Assembly (NCBI GenBank): GCA_019096065.1
Contig: JAGUCH010000009.1
Span: 5,280,001 to 5,344,000, forward strand
DNA from: Paracyclopina nana
Lineage: Eukaryota > Arthropoda > Copepoda > Cyclopoida > Cyclopettidae
Reading direction: 5' to 3'
Length of the DNA: 64,000 nt
Shown: positions 35,512 through 47,600 of the stretch, in pieces
Position numbering within the stretch: position 1 is the first letter of the stretch
Layout: the number at the start of each line of letters is the position of its first letter
Program-made: the position numbers and the translations under genes
Notes under the pieces: model-generated
The model's input: the letters and a program-made list of their open reading frames with translations, nothing else
Told to the model about the DNA's origin: nothing
Databases searched by the model: none

Positions 35512-36358
35512 TTATTCAACCTTAACTTGGAGCAAGGTTTCAATACTGCAGGTGCTTTCAACATCAGAGATGTCTGGGTCACTGATGATAACGCCTTCAT
35601 CAGAATTATTGCAACTGCTGTTATCCTTCATCTGGATTTTTTCGGCGGTGCATGCCAAAGTTGAAGTGGAGGAAACCTCATCAAAGCTGTCATTGACTCG
35701 ATCAAACTCGTTTTCTCCCATGCCAATGAACTGCTCTGCCTTTGATCGGAATACGTGCAACCTATTCATGGTGACTTTGATCAGCTCGGCCATATAGGTA
35801 TCGAGTTTTTGACTCGCCGCAACCTGCTCGTGGTACATTTGCAGACTTTTGTGCTCCCAAGAAGCACTTTCCAGGGAGCTTTTGGCACGAGAAAAGTGCT
35901 CCAGAGCGGAGACCAAGTTCCGCCGAAATTTCACCAGGAGCCGAACACAGTGGGCATGCAGATCCTCTTTTTTCTTGTACAATTCATAGTGAACTGCGAC
36001 ATCAACTTCCACGCCACGCAAGAGCTGAGTCAGCAGTTTGATTTCCAGCTTCAGCGTTTTCAATTGTCCGTCCAAAAATTTGGCACTCGCCATGTGCGTT
36101 GAGCTGCAAAAACGGTGCATTGTCACCATTGAGATCACCTTGCGAAAATCCTTCTTGGGCTGGAGCTTCGCATCGAATTGCTTCAAAATCAAATTTTCGA
36201 TGCCCTCGTAGCCATGCACTTCAAAGAAGTCGGGAGTGAGAGAAATGAGGCTGCAAAAGCAAAAAAGAAATGACTGAACTTTTTCATTTTATATGGGATA
36301 AGAGTACCTCATTTCGAGGTATTTTTGCAGCGAAGCTGGAGGATTTTTAGCAGAACGC
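35512..36358 (-). CDS. Helical protein of unknown function, 5' end missing
   Basis: Two exons join in phase: 36358-36308 and 36250-35512. The protein part reads SAKNPPASLQKYLEMSLISL, then TPDFFEVHGYEGIENLILKQ and a long, charged helical region (QLKTLKLEIKLLTQLLRG; LYKKKEDLHAHCVRLL; HEQVAASQKLDTYMAELIKV). The tail is acidic and Ser-rich (EGVIISDPDISDVESTCSIE) and ends LLQVKVE. The stop lies in GAATAAAAATG, so an AATAAA signal overlaps it. The helical bundle suggests a coiled-coil or BAR-like fold, but I do not recognise it. The first exon begins with one base of a codon, so at least one upstream exon exists; an open minus-strand frame at 36568-36750 (starting MIKAPECAKS) is a candidate but its phase does not fit. 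Confidence 0.55.
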
Positions 36359-37481
36359 CTGAGATCTCATCATTAACTAATTGAGAAATCACATCCTCAG
36401 CATTTACTGAAACAAAAAGAGATCATCTTGGATCAAGGTGGAAATGCACTTTAAGGGCGTCATCAAATGAATCATTCCTCAATTATGAGTCACGCTTTTC
36501 TTCCATCTTGGGAGACGTAAATCGATTTCAATTGCGAAATCATGGGAATTCTGCTTCGCTAGCAATTTTAGCATACCATTCCGCCAAGCCATAAATCTAA
36601 TTGAATTGTCGTCAACAACTTGATTTCTTTTTTAAAGCCAGTGAAGCTCTTCAAGATTTGAATAAAAGGAATCAATCTGGAAATCTCGGAATGCAAATTC
36701 TTCATTGCGGAGCCGGAGGGGGATTTTGCACACTCCGGGGCTTTAATCATGGGTTCAAGCGAAAGGGTTTTCGCACGTCACTAGAACGAAGATCGAAATG
36801 ATGCCATTTAACATTATTATGCCTATGTGTTATTAAGCAAATCACCATAATCAACCATAAATGGCATCTAATTTCTTTTGGCCGATATGGCCGAGGTGAA
36901 ATTTCTTTTTAAAGGCTTAAAGAGAGATTAGTCTTAGGATTGACACGCGTGCTATAAAATTGCAAATCCAGACCTAGGTGCTAAACACTTTTCGCACCCC
37001 ACACACACTGGCCGAATTATATCACTTTCGCCACCTTTTTTGATTGTGTGCAACTCAAGGTAATTAAAAGAGTGCAGCTGGAGCTTTTGATTTTTGGTAT
37101 ATTATGCAGTAGGATTGGGAGTGCAAATTCGAAATTGTAGTTCACGGATTTTCCATGCCAGCCGTTATTATTATTATCTTCCATTGTGTTTGATTACACC
37201 TTGCAGGCACAAGCTATAAATATTCTTGTTAGTCATTTAACCTGTTCAATAGGAATGTGCATTTTATGACCAAGGAACTCATGCCTTCTGCTCTCTGCGA
37301 TAGAGTGATGCAAAAGGAACAACGGCATTTTTTGCATTGCATTGATAATATAGTGCTACTAAATAAGTCATCAATTCCAACTGCTGCAAATTGGAATGCA
37401 ACCATGCAAAAAAGACTACTTTTGCTATAAATCTTTGTACATCTAGGAATGGATCGATTACCTAACATGATCTCGATAATA

Positions 37482-37640
37482 ATCCGCTAGATGGAGCTGC
37501 GATTTGTTTTTGTGGAAACCGAGTACGGGAAGTACCTTGATAATTTACGCCGTACAACGTTCAAAAATGCCAAAAAACATAGATATAACGAAAAATCCAC
37601 CACTGGTATTTTTGTTCCAGGCTATAACAGCGCCATCCAA
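37482..37640 (-). repeat. Dispersed CTAGATGG element, copy 6
   Basis: Reversed copy: CCGCTAGATGGAGCTGCG, AAAAATGCCAAAAAAC, CCACCACTGGTATTTTT and, at the far end, AGCGCCATCCAAAGTG, so both terminal motifs are preserved. Confidence 0.75.
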
Positions 37641-38775
37641 AGTGACAGCGGAAAAAGCCTGAACTAAATCTATTCATTGAGGCTTATAGTGCGTGGCAGA
37701 AAAATATGCCCATAAATAAGTGTGCAGAAATGTGGGACGCAATAATTAATTGTGACATATTTCAGTTTGTCTATCAGCTCTGTTTTTTCCACTTTCGCAC
37801 GAGGAAATGGCCACCATTTTCAATTATCAGCTTTTGACAAGATCACGTGCTTTGCCCACATGGGTAGGCCTTACAAATCATGCAATTTTTATTGCACAGC
37901 GAGGCCTCAGCCTGAGCCGACTTTAAATGTCCCGTCATCAATTTTAACGCTCTCGTAATTTTCGAACATGATGGGTGGTCTCGGTGTTCATCTCTGATGT
38001 TGAGAAGTAGTAACTTTTTTGAAACTGAATGCAATCTTAATTTCGCGTAATTTATGGCTTCATTTGATTAAAGGGAAATCATCGTCATGGTTGATACGCC
38101 AAGTAGAAAGGCCATTTTCTCAGGCTGCAATTTAAGACGACAACAACTTAAATTCCTCGCAAAATTACCTAAGAGCCTAGAATGAGAAAAAATAATCAAG
38201 CTTGCTTTTTGAATACCAAGACCTGGCTCTTCTGGAAAGTAGGTAGTTTTTTATGAATGCCAAAATTGGATTTGTTAGCAATTCTGACATTTTTGCACAC
38301 ATGATCGATTTTGAGCCTTCATATCCAATTTGCTACGTGTACGATTTTTAAATTGCCACACTTTAAAACTGCTTAGTGTACTTACAGCCTACTTAAGCCA
38401 ATAATGTTACCCATACTTAGTATGCTACAAGGATCAATCAGATCGCATTCTTTTCCCAGCTTTCATAGCGGAATTCAGGGCAAAAGTCACCGAAATCTTT
38501 GAACCAATTTTATAAATGCTCCTAGCTGCTAAAAGTTGTCGATCAAAACTATATGCCAAAACACGCTACGATCTCATATGCATGAAAAACTGCCAGACGC
38601 AGACGACTCATTTTTTGAATGTCTGATTGCTTTTCTGGGCCTCTGGCAATTTTTATAGAAACGCAAATAATTTCTTTTGATACGACAGCAAATGCAACGT
38701 TTTCCTGTTTGAAGTCTCTGTAGCCAAGATCTAGAGATTTAGGTTAGCGTTTTTCACCACCGCCGCGCAACTTAG

Positions 38776-38866
38776 GATGGCGCCACTGATGTAAGAGATA
38801 CTAATACCAGAAGCGATATTTTTGTCCATTTAAATTTGTCGGCATTTTTGACGGTCATTTGGCGAC
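38776..38866 (+). repeat. Dispersed CTAGATGG element, copy 7 (truncated)
   Basis: Starts GGATGGCGCCACTGATG, then AATACCAGAAGCG and GGCATTTTTGACGGTCATTT; the right end is lost. Confidence 0.7.
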
Positions 38867-41800
38867 TTCAGATTGTTCTAATTCGGAACTAGTTTCAAAA
38901 CAAGCAAATGGATGCTTTTTCTCAAGAAACTTTGCACTGCACTGATAGCAATTTAACAAGTCAGATATAAAAGGGGTAGAACTTGACTGCCAATCTATTT
39001 AATAGTGCTCAATTTGACAGACAAATATGCGGCCATTTTGCTAGCATGTCACCAGAAAATCTTGCGGCTTAAATGTGCCTTCCTAAAAGCACTTCTTTCA
39101 TCCGGAAGAATTTGAGTTTTCAGTGTAAAAAGGTCATGGTTTGCGTCTCGAGTGTCCGCTCAAGCGAGTGAACAAATTATCTCTGCTTCTTTTTTGGGGC
39201 CTGAAAATAGAAACTGGACAGTGCGTAACCTTGTAGGTGCTTATTGATGCGTGTTGGCACTACTTTCATGCGCCTATAAATGAATCTTGGGGGGTGAATA
39301 ATTTTGAGTGACCCCCTGTGAACTAGTTCATAAAAAGAAAACGTTTTTCGCCGCTGCAGCTGTAAAAAAGGTAAGTGATTCTTTTTATGTGGGCCTCGCT
39401 GCTGCTCCAAGGTGGCAATCCATGTTTTCTAAAGACGAATTGCGAGTTCCACTGTGCATAGTGATTTTGCTTGGCAGACAGGATAAGCTCTTGAATATGA
39501 GATTTAGGATCCTATTTCACGGTCGCCAGTTTTTTCTTCATTCCTTCACTTTCTTTCACATTGCAGCTAAATATGATGAGATAAGTTTTCGAGTGTCCTC
39601 AAAAATCTACTTCGCGAGCTTTTTCCGGCCGTTTTTAATTATAGAAATAGCAGCACGGTAGCACGGCGCAAAAAGTTATTGGCAAACCTCATTTGGAGCT
39701 AACTCATTCTATTAGGGCACCAAACATGATGAATAGCTTGTGAAAATCAAATCTATACAGCCTAGTTGTGTTGGTCTTTAGGTGATTAATTAGCGCGTAA
39801 TTATGCCCAAGGCTTCACTGGGTGAAAATTGAAAATCCCATCAAACCTATTGCATAGCTGTGAATTATTTCTATCTCTGCGAGAAGATTTAAAATGTGGA
39901 CAAAAATCTTTTTGCATGAACAGGGCACTTAAATTGTATATTCATAGTTAGGTGGGTTCGCACAGATGAAACTTCATGTTGAATGAACTTCTCTTTTGTG
40001 CTGAAGATGCTACTCGGTTTTTTGTGCGGTACTGAGACAAAAGTAGTAACCCACCGGAAAAATCACGATTCCCTTGACACCCAACTTTGGATCAACTGCG
40101 CGGCCAAGAATAGAATTTGATGGTGTGAGCAAAAGTGACGCACAGCGGGGGTTCACATACACGCGGCCGCAAAATATAGCAAAACGATTTCTCTGAAGCT
40201 GAGTGTAGTAGCAGAGCAGTAGATTTTGTTGAGAGTATCTCGCACTCAACAACAGCTGACTTCTTCTGTAAAAAAAATAACTAAATGACTGCTCAAACTG
40301 CAGCTCCGATCGGACCGAAAAAGAGGTGTTCATGCCCCACATAACAAAATCATGGCCTTTTTTTGAGAGCTTTTTGATGCAGGGGGCATTAAATGAAAAA
40401 GGAACTTTGCTCATAATAGTTCCTTTTCGAATTAACGCAGCCACTTTCTGAAAAGATTTCCAAAAGCCGTTATTTGTTTTGTGGGGTGGTTTCTTGGTAA
40501 AATTACCAAATAAAACATAACTTAACATATTATGATAAATGGTGGATCAAAAATTGACAGATGTCATGCTACCGTAGGCCGGCCGGCTGAACTGAGTTTT
40601 GAGAGCGTTCTACTCATCAGAATCTACTGCTCTATGTTGTAGTAGCAGCACACCATTACGCATGTGTGCATGTTGTAGTCTACTACATTGGGGCCTAAAA
40701 GGTGTGAAAGTGGCCAGGAATTGTTTTCTAATGATCTTCATCAAAACCCAGGAGGTCAAGAACTCTCTGATTGTGGTTTGAACTGAGAGAGAAAAAAAGA
40801 ACACATAATTGCAATACTTCGCGAGTTATTGCATGCATAAATGCACACAAACAATTAAAGCGGGGGACTTGTAGTAAGCCATAAAAATGCAAATAATGAT
40901 GGGGCAATAATTGCATCTATAGTAGCTGTTGCACTGTTTTATTGTACCCTTCTATTATTTAATTTGGCGAGAGACACTGCATGTTTCAAATTACGCCTTT
41001 TTACAGAAGATGGTTACAAGGCTGGTAATAAGATAAACTTCTGACAATCTCAAGGTCAATCCCGAGTTAGAATTTTTAGTCTAGTTACCATGCTAAAACA
41101 GCAACCTTGCTTGATAAGTTAAGTTCGCTTTGTTTTAGCCATGTTCAGCTGACCGCTGAGCCGACACGCCAATGTGTTGTACATCATCAGCTGATGAGTA
41201 AAGTTAGCTTTTCTCAATTAAGCAAGCTTCAGTTACTACGCACATGAGAACACTTTTTGTAGCTAAGTTCAGTTTGACAACTTAACTTAATTAGCTAGGC
41301 AAGCAAGCTAGTACTACATAAAATTAAGCTTAGTTAATAGTATATGTAAGGTCTACCTATTATATAAACTGGGAACGGGAATGAACTAAACTTAACTTTT
41401 TACCTAACTTAACTTGACTAACAGGTCAATACGAGAACGCCCTTCTTTGAGGGGAGTTTGATGACAACTGACGCGCATCGATGAGGAATGGGTCAAAGCG
41501 TGCAGGTATTGTAAAAATGAGCGAAAGCTGATAGAAAAGAATTGAAATATTCGAGATACTTACAAATCAGCCAGGCCCATCAAAATGCATCGAAAGCCAT
41601 CAAAAGGAAATAAAACCACGCGCGTCATAAAAAATGTGTACCTAAGCAGATCTCATTTGATATCTACTTGTTTACTCACTACCGTTATATGATGAAAAAA
41701 ACTAGTTCAATTTTCATGTCAGGTTTTTACAAAAGCGAAGCGGAAATCGCTACTTTCAAAAGACCATTAGTTGCTGTACATTTATGGGAATTTTTTCCCT

Positions 41801-43106
41801 ACCTCGATCTTACCTACTCTGAAGAAAACGTATTTTTTTCTAATCACACAGTTGTTGTGTTTCACCTTGGAAGAAAAAATGTGCGACATTTTTGTGGCGT
41901 GGAATTTGGTGCGACTCCTGCGCTAGTCTATTAGTATAGTAATGATTCATTCGATCATTAAGGATAGAAAAACTTTCCTCATTGTCTGGGCGAAGATCAT
42001 AAAATGATTTCCGGCCAAAAAAGTGATTTCAACGCGCGGCCTATAAGGTGCAGCGCCTCGCTGTAATCGAGCAAGGTTCATCTGGTCAAAGAAAGTGAGA
42101 CAATAAAACTTGCGTCATTTTTCATGTCGAGGTAGCCGCCATCAAACGATTTGGGCTAGCAAAAACTCCAATAAAGTGACGTTTGAAGTTGGATTTTGGT
42201 GATGAGAAGCACAATGGACATCCATCAGTTTGAAGCAGAAAGTCGCACACATGAAAAGGGCTCAGAAAAAGGCCTCACTTGCTTGCAAGTTGATCTGTTT
42301 GATGGGCCTTAAAAAAGCAGAGTGCTAATGTTATAAATCCTTGGTCATGCCCATGTTAAAAATACGAGAACTTATGATCAAAACTGAGTTGGCCCACCCA
42401 GATAAACAAAAGCTCACTGATGCCCCGATCATGTAGCTCCAGGAAAATAAGGGAAAAAAGGTCCTGAGAAAAGGGCAAGAAAATCAGCTGATGCAAAATA
42501 ACCAGATCGATTCCTAGTAATTCTTGACAGACGGAAAGGAATTATTAGTGCTAAGAAGGCAACAATTATTCAAAAATGCCCTAGAAAACTCTACTCGGCA
42601 CCAAGCAGAACTTGTTGATTATGTAGCCTTCTTCGGCTCCATATTTATACAAATAAGACTAAACTCTCTTTTATGTTTTCTTGGTAAATGAACCGGGCCT
42701 CTCGCCTCTCAGCAATTCCGCGGATTGTCTCTAAGGTGCAAGCAAAAAATATTAGCTCGCACATTTTACATGACATTTGGCATCATGATGTGACTTGTAG
42801 CATAAGGATTTTCCGAGTAGGATTCATTTCGCGTGCACAAAGCTTGGTGTTGTTTCTTGTCAACTTTTACTTTTGCAAAAAGGATTCATTTTTGCATTTT
42901 ATATACTGTAATACGATTTCCTCGTGTTATAATTCAGTTTACCGATCCGACTCAGCTCTTTTATATCACAGTCCTTTCTAAGCAATTTGGGGGATATTAA
43001 ATACTTAACAGCCCTTGAATCAAATTTGAGGGATTTTAAGTAATTTAATGCCCCTCATATTCCATGGAAGTAATCCAAATTCCAAAGAAGTTGGAAAAAA
43101 GAGAGG

Positions 43107-43175
43107 ATCATCCAAGATTCGAACCTCAGACAGTTAGATTAGCATCCCAAAGCTCTAACCACTGAGCTATGGAAA
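43107..43175 (-). tRNA. tRNA-like sequence (pseudo-tRNA or SINE head)
   Basis: On the minus strand it has an A-box-like TAGCTCAGTGGTTAGAGC and a B-box-like GAGGTTCGAATC. An anticodon arm can be drawn with loop ATGCTAA (anticodon GCT), but the acceptor and T stems do not pair properly. A T6 run follows within about 15 nt, fitting a Pol III terminator. This looks like a tRNA-derived repeat or a degenerate tRNA rather than a working tRNA gene. Confidence 0.45.
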
Positions 43176-43251
43176 CATCATGAAAATTGCATGCTATGTA
43201 TAGGACTTTAACCATAATTTAAGCCAGATAAAGAAATAAAAAAAGTTAAGG

Positions 43252-43323
43252 AATGACCAGGGTTTGAACCCTAGACTCCTGAATCAAGAGCCTAGCACTC
43301 TAACCATTGTGCCACAGGAACAC
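43252..43323 (-). tRNA. Second tRNA-like sequence
   Basis: On the minus strand it has GTGGCACAATGGTTAGAGTGC and AGGGTTCAAACCCTGG with a T7 run shortly after. Acceptor pairing is poor and position 33 is not T. Same strand as, and about 80 bp from, the first tRNA-like sequence, but the two differ in sequence, so they may be two tRNA-derived SINE heads. Confidence 0.4.
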
Positions 43324-43508
43324 ATCTGAAGAAATGGATTTTAAAAGTCTATTTAATTGCTCCCAACCCTCTGGATGCTAGCTAATGAGAGCCAGTGATA
43401 TTCACATAGCAACTAAAAACCGAGCAGTATTTTCTAGGGCACGGGGCAGCCCGGTAACTTCATTAAAACACTCATAAATCGTATTACAGAATATAAAATT
43501 GTATATTC

Positions 43509-43685
43509 CGAGCTGGGGCACGTAAAATAGGGTCATTAAATAGCTGACCTCGGATTTTAAAATGGAAAAACACTCGTACAATTACAGCCCTCGCAGGCTC
43601 GGGCTAGTAAAGCTGTACTCGAGTTTTCCCATTTTAAAATCCTCGCTCAGCTATTTAATGACCCTACTTTACGTGCCCCAGCTCG
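43509..43685. mobile_element. 177 bp near-perfect palindrome (foldback MITE)
   Basis: CGAGCTGGGGCACGTAAA and the following TAGGGTCATTAAATAGCTGA are repeated in reverse complement at the right end (TCAGCTATTTAATGACCCTA, then TTTACGTGCCCCAGCTCG). The arms continue to ATTTTAAAATGG, and the centre forms an additional smaller stem around CCCTCGCAGGCTCGGG. A diverged end of the same family lies near 45130 (CGAGCTGGGGAGCATAAA). Confidence 0.8.
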
Positions 43686-44543
43686 AAATAAATAACTATT
43701 ATTCCCCGCAGCAGCAGCAGCAGGAATTCCAAGCTGGATTTTCTTGATTTTTGAATGCTGGCATTATAATTATATAGCGCCTGAAAACAACAACAAAACT
43801 CGAATTTTCCTCGCAACTTTTGCAAACAGCGCAAAGTTGTGTATTTGCATTTGGAAACACAATAATGCACCAGTAGTAGTCATCAAATGCAAATTTGCAA
43901 AATCATCATCGCATATCTATCGAGGAATTCGCGTGTTGATTTATTCATGAGCTGCAATTTGGATTAAGCGCAAGCTTAAAGGTGACATGCAACTTTTTTT
44001 CCTTCCACAAAACCACGTGTTCCGAATACATAATGAAGCAAAAGACAATTATTTTAATTTGGCAAAAAAAACAACCAACTCGCGAATACTTCGTTTTTTG
44101 CACTCATGCACTGCAAACCTTGCGAGTAATTTCTTATTTTGACCGCTCATAAATAAAGGCCGCTAAAATGCACCTTTTCAACGTCACCTCAATAAAAGTC
44201 TTTATTTTACTTTATGGCTGCAGAGGAAAAATGTGCCAGCCTTAATTAAGTGGACTGGCATCTTGCTTTATATAAATGACAAGTCAAACAAGTTCATTCG
44301 AACAAGTAGTATTTTCCTACTTGACAAAGTGTGGGTGCTTTGCGTATGATTGGCAATTTATAGGTGGTGCGAAGCGTGAAAGGCAGCAATGGAAGTTGAA
44401 CGGCGTTTCGCGGCGCGACGCGCCGTTCGGAGATCTTGCGGGAATCCACGAGGTAGTAAAAGTTGATGGAGAAATCCGTGTTGCTGCTTACAATCGAGCG
44501 CGAATGAAAGTGAACTTTCTGTCCTCGCGTCGTTCGTCCCGGC

Positions 44544-44580
44544 TATAAAACTATGTTACATCCAGGTCCGAGATGTCAGT
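44544..44580 (+). promoter_or_regulatory. Core promoter: TATA box and TCAGT initiator
   Basis: TATAAAA at 44544-44550 is followed by TCAGT at 44576-44580, close to the usual arthropod spacing. The first coding exon of the Cys-rich secreted protein begins about 70 bp downstream. A tissue-regulated rather than housekeeping gene is implied. Confidence 0.6.
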
Positions 44581-44647
44581 CAAAGACAAGATCTCATCCA
44601 GCATTGACTACTGCTAAACCTTCTCAGAAACCGGCACAGAATTCAGC

Positions 44648-47600
44648 ATGATTATCAAGGTAAGGCAGAAATTGACTTTTTCACATTTGCCTTAATTTCT
44701 CCTGTCTATTCTCCATTCTTCTTTCTTCTGTCTTCCTAAAGGTTGTTTCAGCTGTGCTCCTGCTCAGCCAAATGCTGAGTCTGAGCTCGGGGCGAGCCAG
44801 CATTTTCGACATCAGCTCCTTTTTCAATCTTCCGCAAGTTCGAGATGGGCGGACTTCCATCCGCTCCGCGATGCCACTGAATGACTACAAAAATGGCCGC
44901 CAATTGGTATCAGTGTCCAAAGATGGCGGCGAAGAGGCTGCGGTGATTGCCAAATTGATTGACGAAGTCATGCGAAGCGGACTCAGCCCTCGATCAGTTG
45001 AGCAGTAAGTCCAAAAGCAAAAATGTCTTCATATAGAAAAGAGCTGAAATTCGACCACCTTTTCAAAGTGTGTAATTTCATCCATAGATAAAAAAGACCA
45101 TCAAAATTCCAAAACAATATCTATTTATATCGAGCTGGGGAGCATAAAATAGGGCTGATTTTAACATAGATAGGAATAAGCAATTTTTCATTCTAAAATA
45201 CCTTATTTTTTTGCTCAAGTCCAAAGAGAACAATGGAATCTCGTATCAATCAGATGTGACAACATTGTGAAAAAAGCTAATTTCTTGTCTTCTTTCCACG
45301 CAGAGAGGAATTCATCCCAGTTGAAGTCAAGGAGGATCCTTCGTCTCCAAGGAATGTGGAAGAAATGAGGGATTTCGGATCGAGGCTGGAAGACGTGGAT
45401 GATCCCATCATGGATTTGGAGAGAGACATCCAAGAGAGGCAGCAGCAAGCTTTGCAACGCCAAAACGACGCAGCTGATGACGACAATGAAATCCGTTGCA
45501 TCCCGAAGCTCATGCAGGTAGAACAGAAAAGAATCATTTTGATGAAACTTCAGCATTATTCCTGCTCTCGGTTCGAATTTTAATCTCCCGAGGCGACAAC
45601 TTGACACTTACACGCCATTTTACTTGCGTGGTGGTTGGTGGTCTTTTTGCAAAAAGCTGCGCGCAAATTCCTCGGCTGAGCATTATTTTCACTTTTTCCC
45701 CGGGAAAACTGAATTGATTAAAGCTCTTTTGGAGTGAGGTAGCGAGTTTTTGGCAGCAAATAAAGAGCGTATGGGGTGGATCCGAAATAATCTGGAAAAA
45801 GATCTTGTGTGACATGCCAAATTGGGAGCTATTTTGGCATGCCCAAAGTCGACTTGAGATGTTTGAGAAAAGCCATTACAAATTGACCCGGTGTGGGTAA
45901 AGTCAGAGCAATTCACGCTATATACAAAAAATCAAAGGTCGAGGAGGAGAAACAATTCACTTTCTTATTCTTTTTTTGCACTCACTTGTTGAACAACAAA
46001 AGTTGAGGAAAAAAGTTGATCAATCACTTTTTTTGTACTTTGATATGCTAAGCTTTTCTATTCAAGGCTTGAGTTGCATTGTCTGCTAATTTCTATAAAG
46101 TAATGAGCTATTAAAACTTGTGCACTTTTTCCTCCATCCTCCCCGACCCTTACGGGTCGATGGGCTTTAGAAAGTGCCAATTACCCGATTATGCACGACG
46201 AAAAAAAACCCCATTGTTTTTTCATGCAGAGGGGGTGTTTTAAAGTGTAGACAAAACGCCTTTTATGAAAAGGAACGTTAGCCTCACCGTGAAATCTCGT
46301 GGGTACGCGCGCAGCAGAGAGCCGTTAAGATAATTAAGCGGGCGTTGAAATCACCAAACGTTATTCTTGGCATGAATTTTCCCCCTCCCTCCATCCTGAA
46401 TTTTCTACTTGAGAACCCCAAGGTAAATGTTTATAGCAGTCTATTTTCATGACAAGCCAATAAAGTGGTGAATGCGGATCCTTTCCTTTGCCCTTTAATC
46501 TTTTTGGTGGAGAAAAATCCGTGGAAAATCAACCAGTTTTATTGCTGCTGCCGAATTTCTAATGGGCTGTGTCGTATAAAAAATTGCGTGTGCTTGATAC
46601 AGACGTGGTTGGTTGCAAGGAAATGTCTTTTGTGATATTTGAAGTTGAGCCATGAGGGGTGGAATTTACTGGCAACATTCTTGGGAGGGCAAAGGAGAAA
46701 AAAACGAGGGTGCTTCTGCGAAGCAATTATTGATGTTCTTCCTTCGAGGAAATGAATGAAAGAAAAGTTGCTTTTCGTATACTAAGGGGTTATGGGAACA
46801 TTCTCACAGCCCTAGCTGCTGTTGCAACACGTTTTTTACTATATATTCAATGTTGTCAAAATTTCAGATTGAAGAAACTGTCTACGATCGAGGAGTCAAA
46901 TGCCACCACAGCTACGAGGAGAAATGTCACATGACTTACATCACCGATTACAAAACTGTCACTGAGCAGAAATGCGAGACCACGTATGACAAAAACTGCC
47001 ACATCGTCTTCAAACCCACGGTGAGTGTGATTTTTCCTCATCAACTCCAGTAGCTTTTAATTGAGGCCTTTGAAAGAGTTGTACTACGGCTAGAAATTGA
47101 CGAGGAGAGCATGAAGTGATTATAGGCGTGTGTCGTATGTGAGGTTGATAGATCGTCGGTGATATCAAGCTGTGAAGTGCGAACTGCAATTTATCTATTT
47201 AATTGCCATTATACCTGATGCCCGATAGGAGTTAATGAAGCGAGAGCTGAAAACCAGATATGCTATGCCCAGTTCATGTAAGCTACAAACGCCTGCAAAA
47301 AAAAGTTAAGGAGAAAAATTGACAGTCACAATTTAACTTATGCTGAAGAAATCAGATCGATTTTGAGTCAGCTTGTAAGCAACAATCTTGATTTTTGCAA
47401 ATTTGCGTACTCAAAATGGACAACCTTCATTTTGATGATGCTGAAAAAATGTAAGTGTTCCAAAGTTTTTTGTTGGCTTGGAATGATAAAAAATAGAGCA
47501 ATTAAATGGAATAAAATGGTAGAATTTGCCCGAGAAAACGCTGCTCGGCCTCGAGCTGAACTTGTTGCCATGTGCATTTTTAACGCGGCCAGCAGCAGAT

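Larger units (their letters stand above)
36801..43100. other. Gene-poor stretch
   Basis: No coding region is supported. A 172-residue minus-strand open frame (40010-40528) and a 117-residue plus-strand frame (39308-39661) have no family motif. Two copies of the dispersed CTAGATGG element are present, and ATGAACAGGGCA occurs near 39917. At 41.1-41.4 kb there is a loose cluster of AACTTAACTT/AAGTTAAG motifs. Confidence 0.4.

Noticed and set aside
40010..40528. 172-residue minus-strand open frame
   Set aside because: No family motif, no convincing splice sites at its ends and no conserved hydrophobic pattern; likely chance in a long window.
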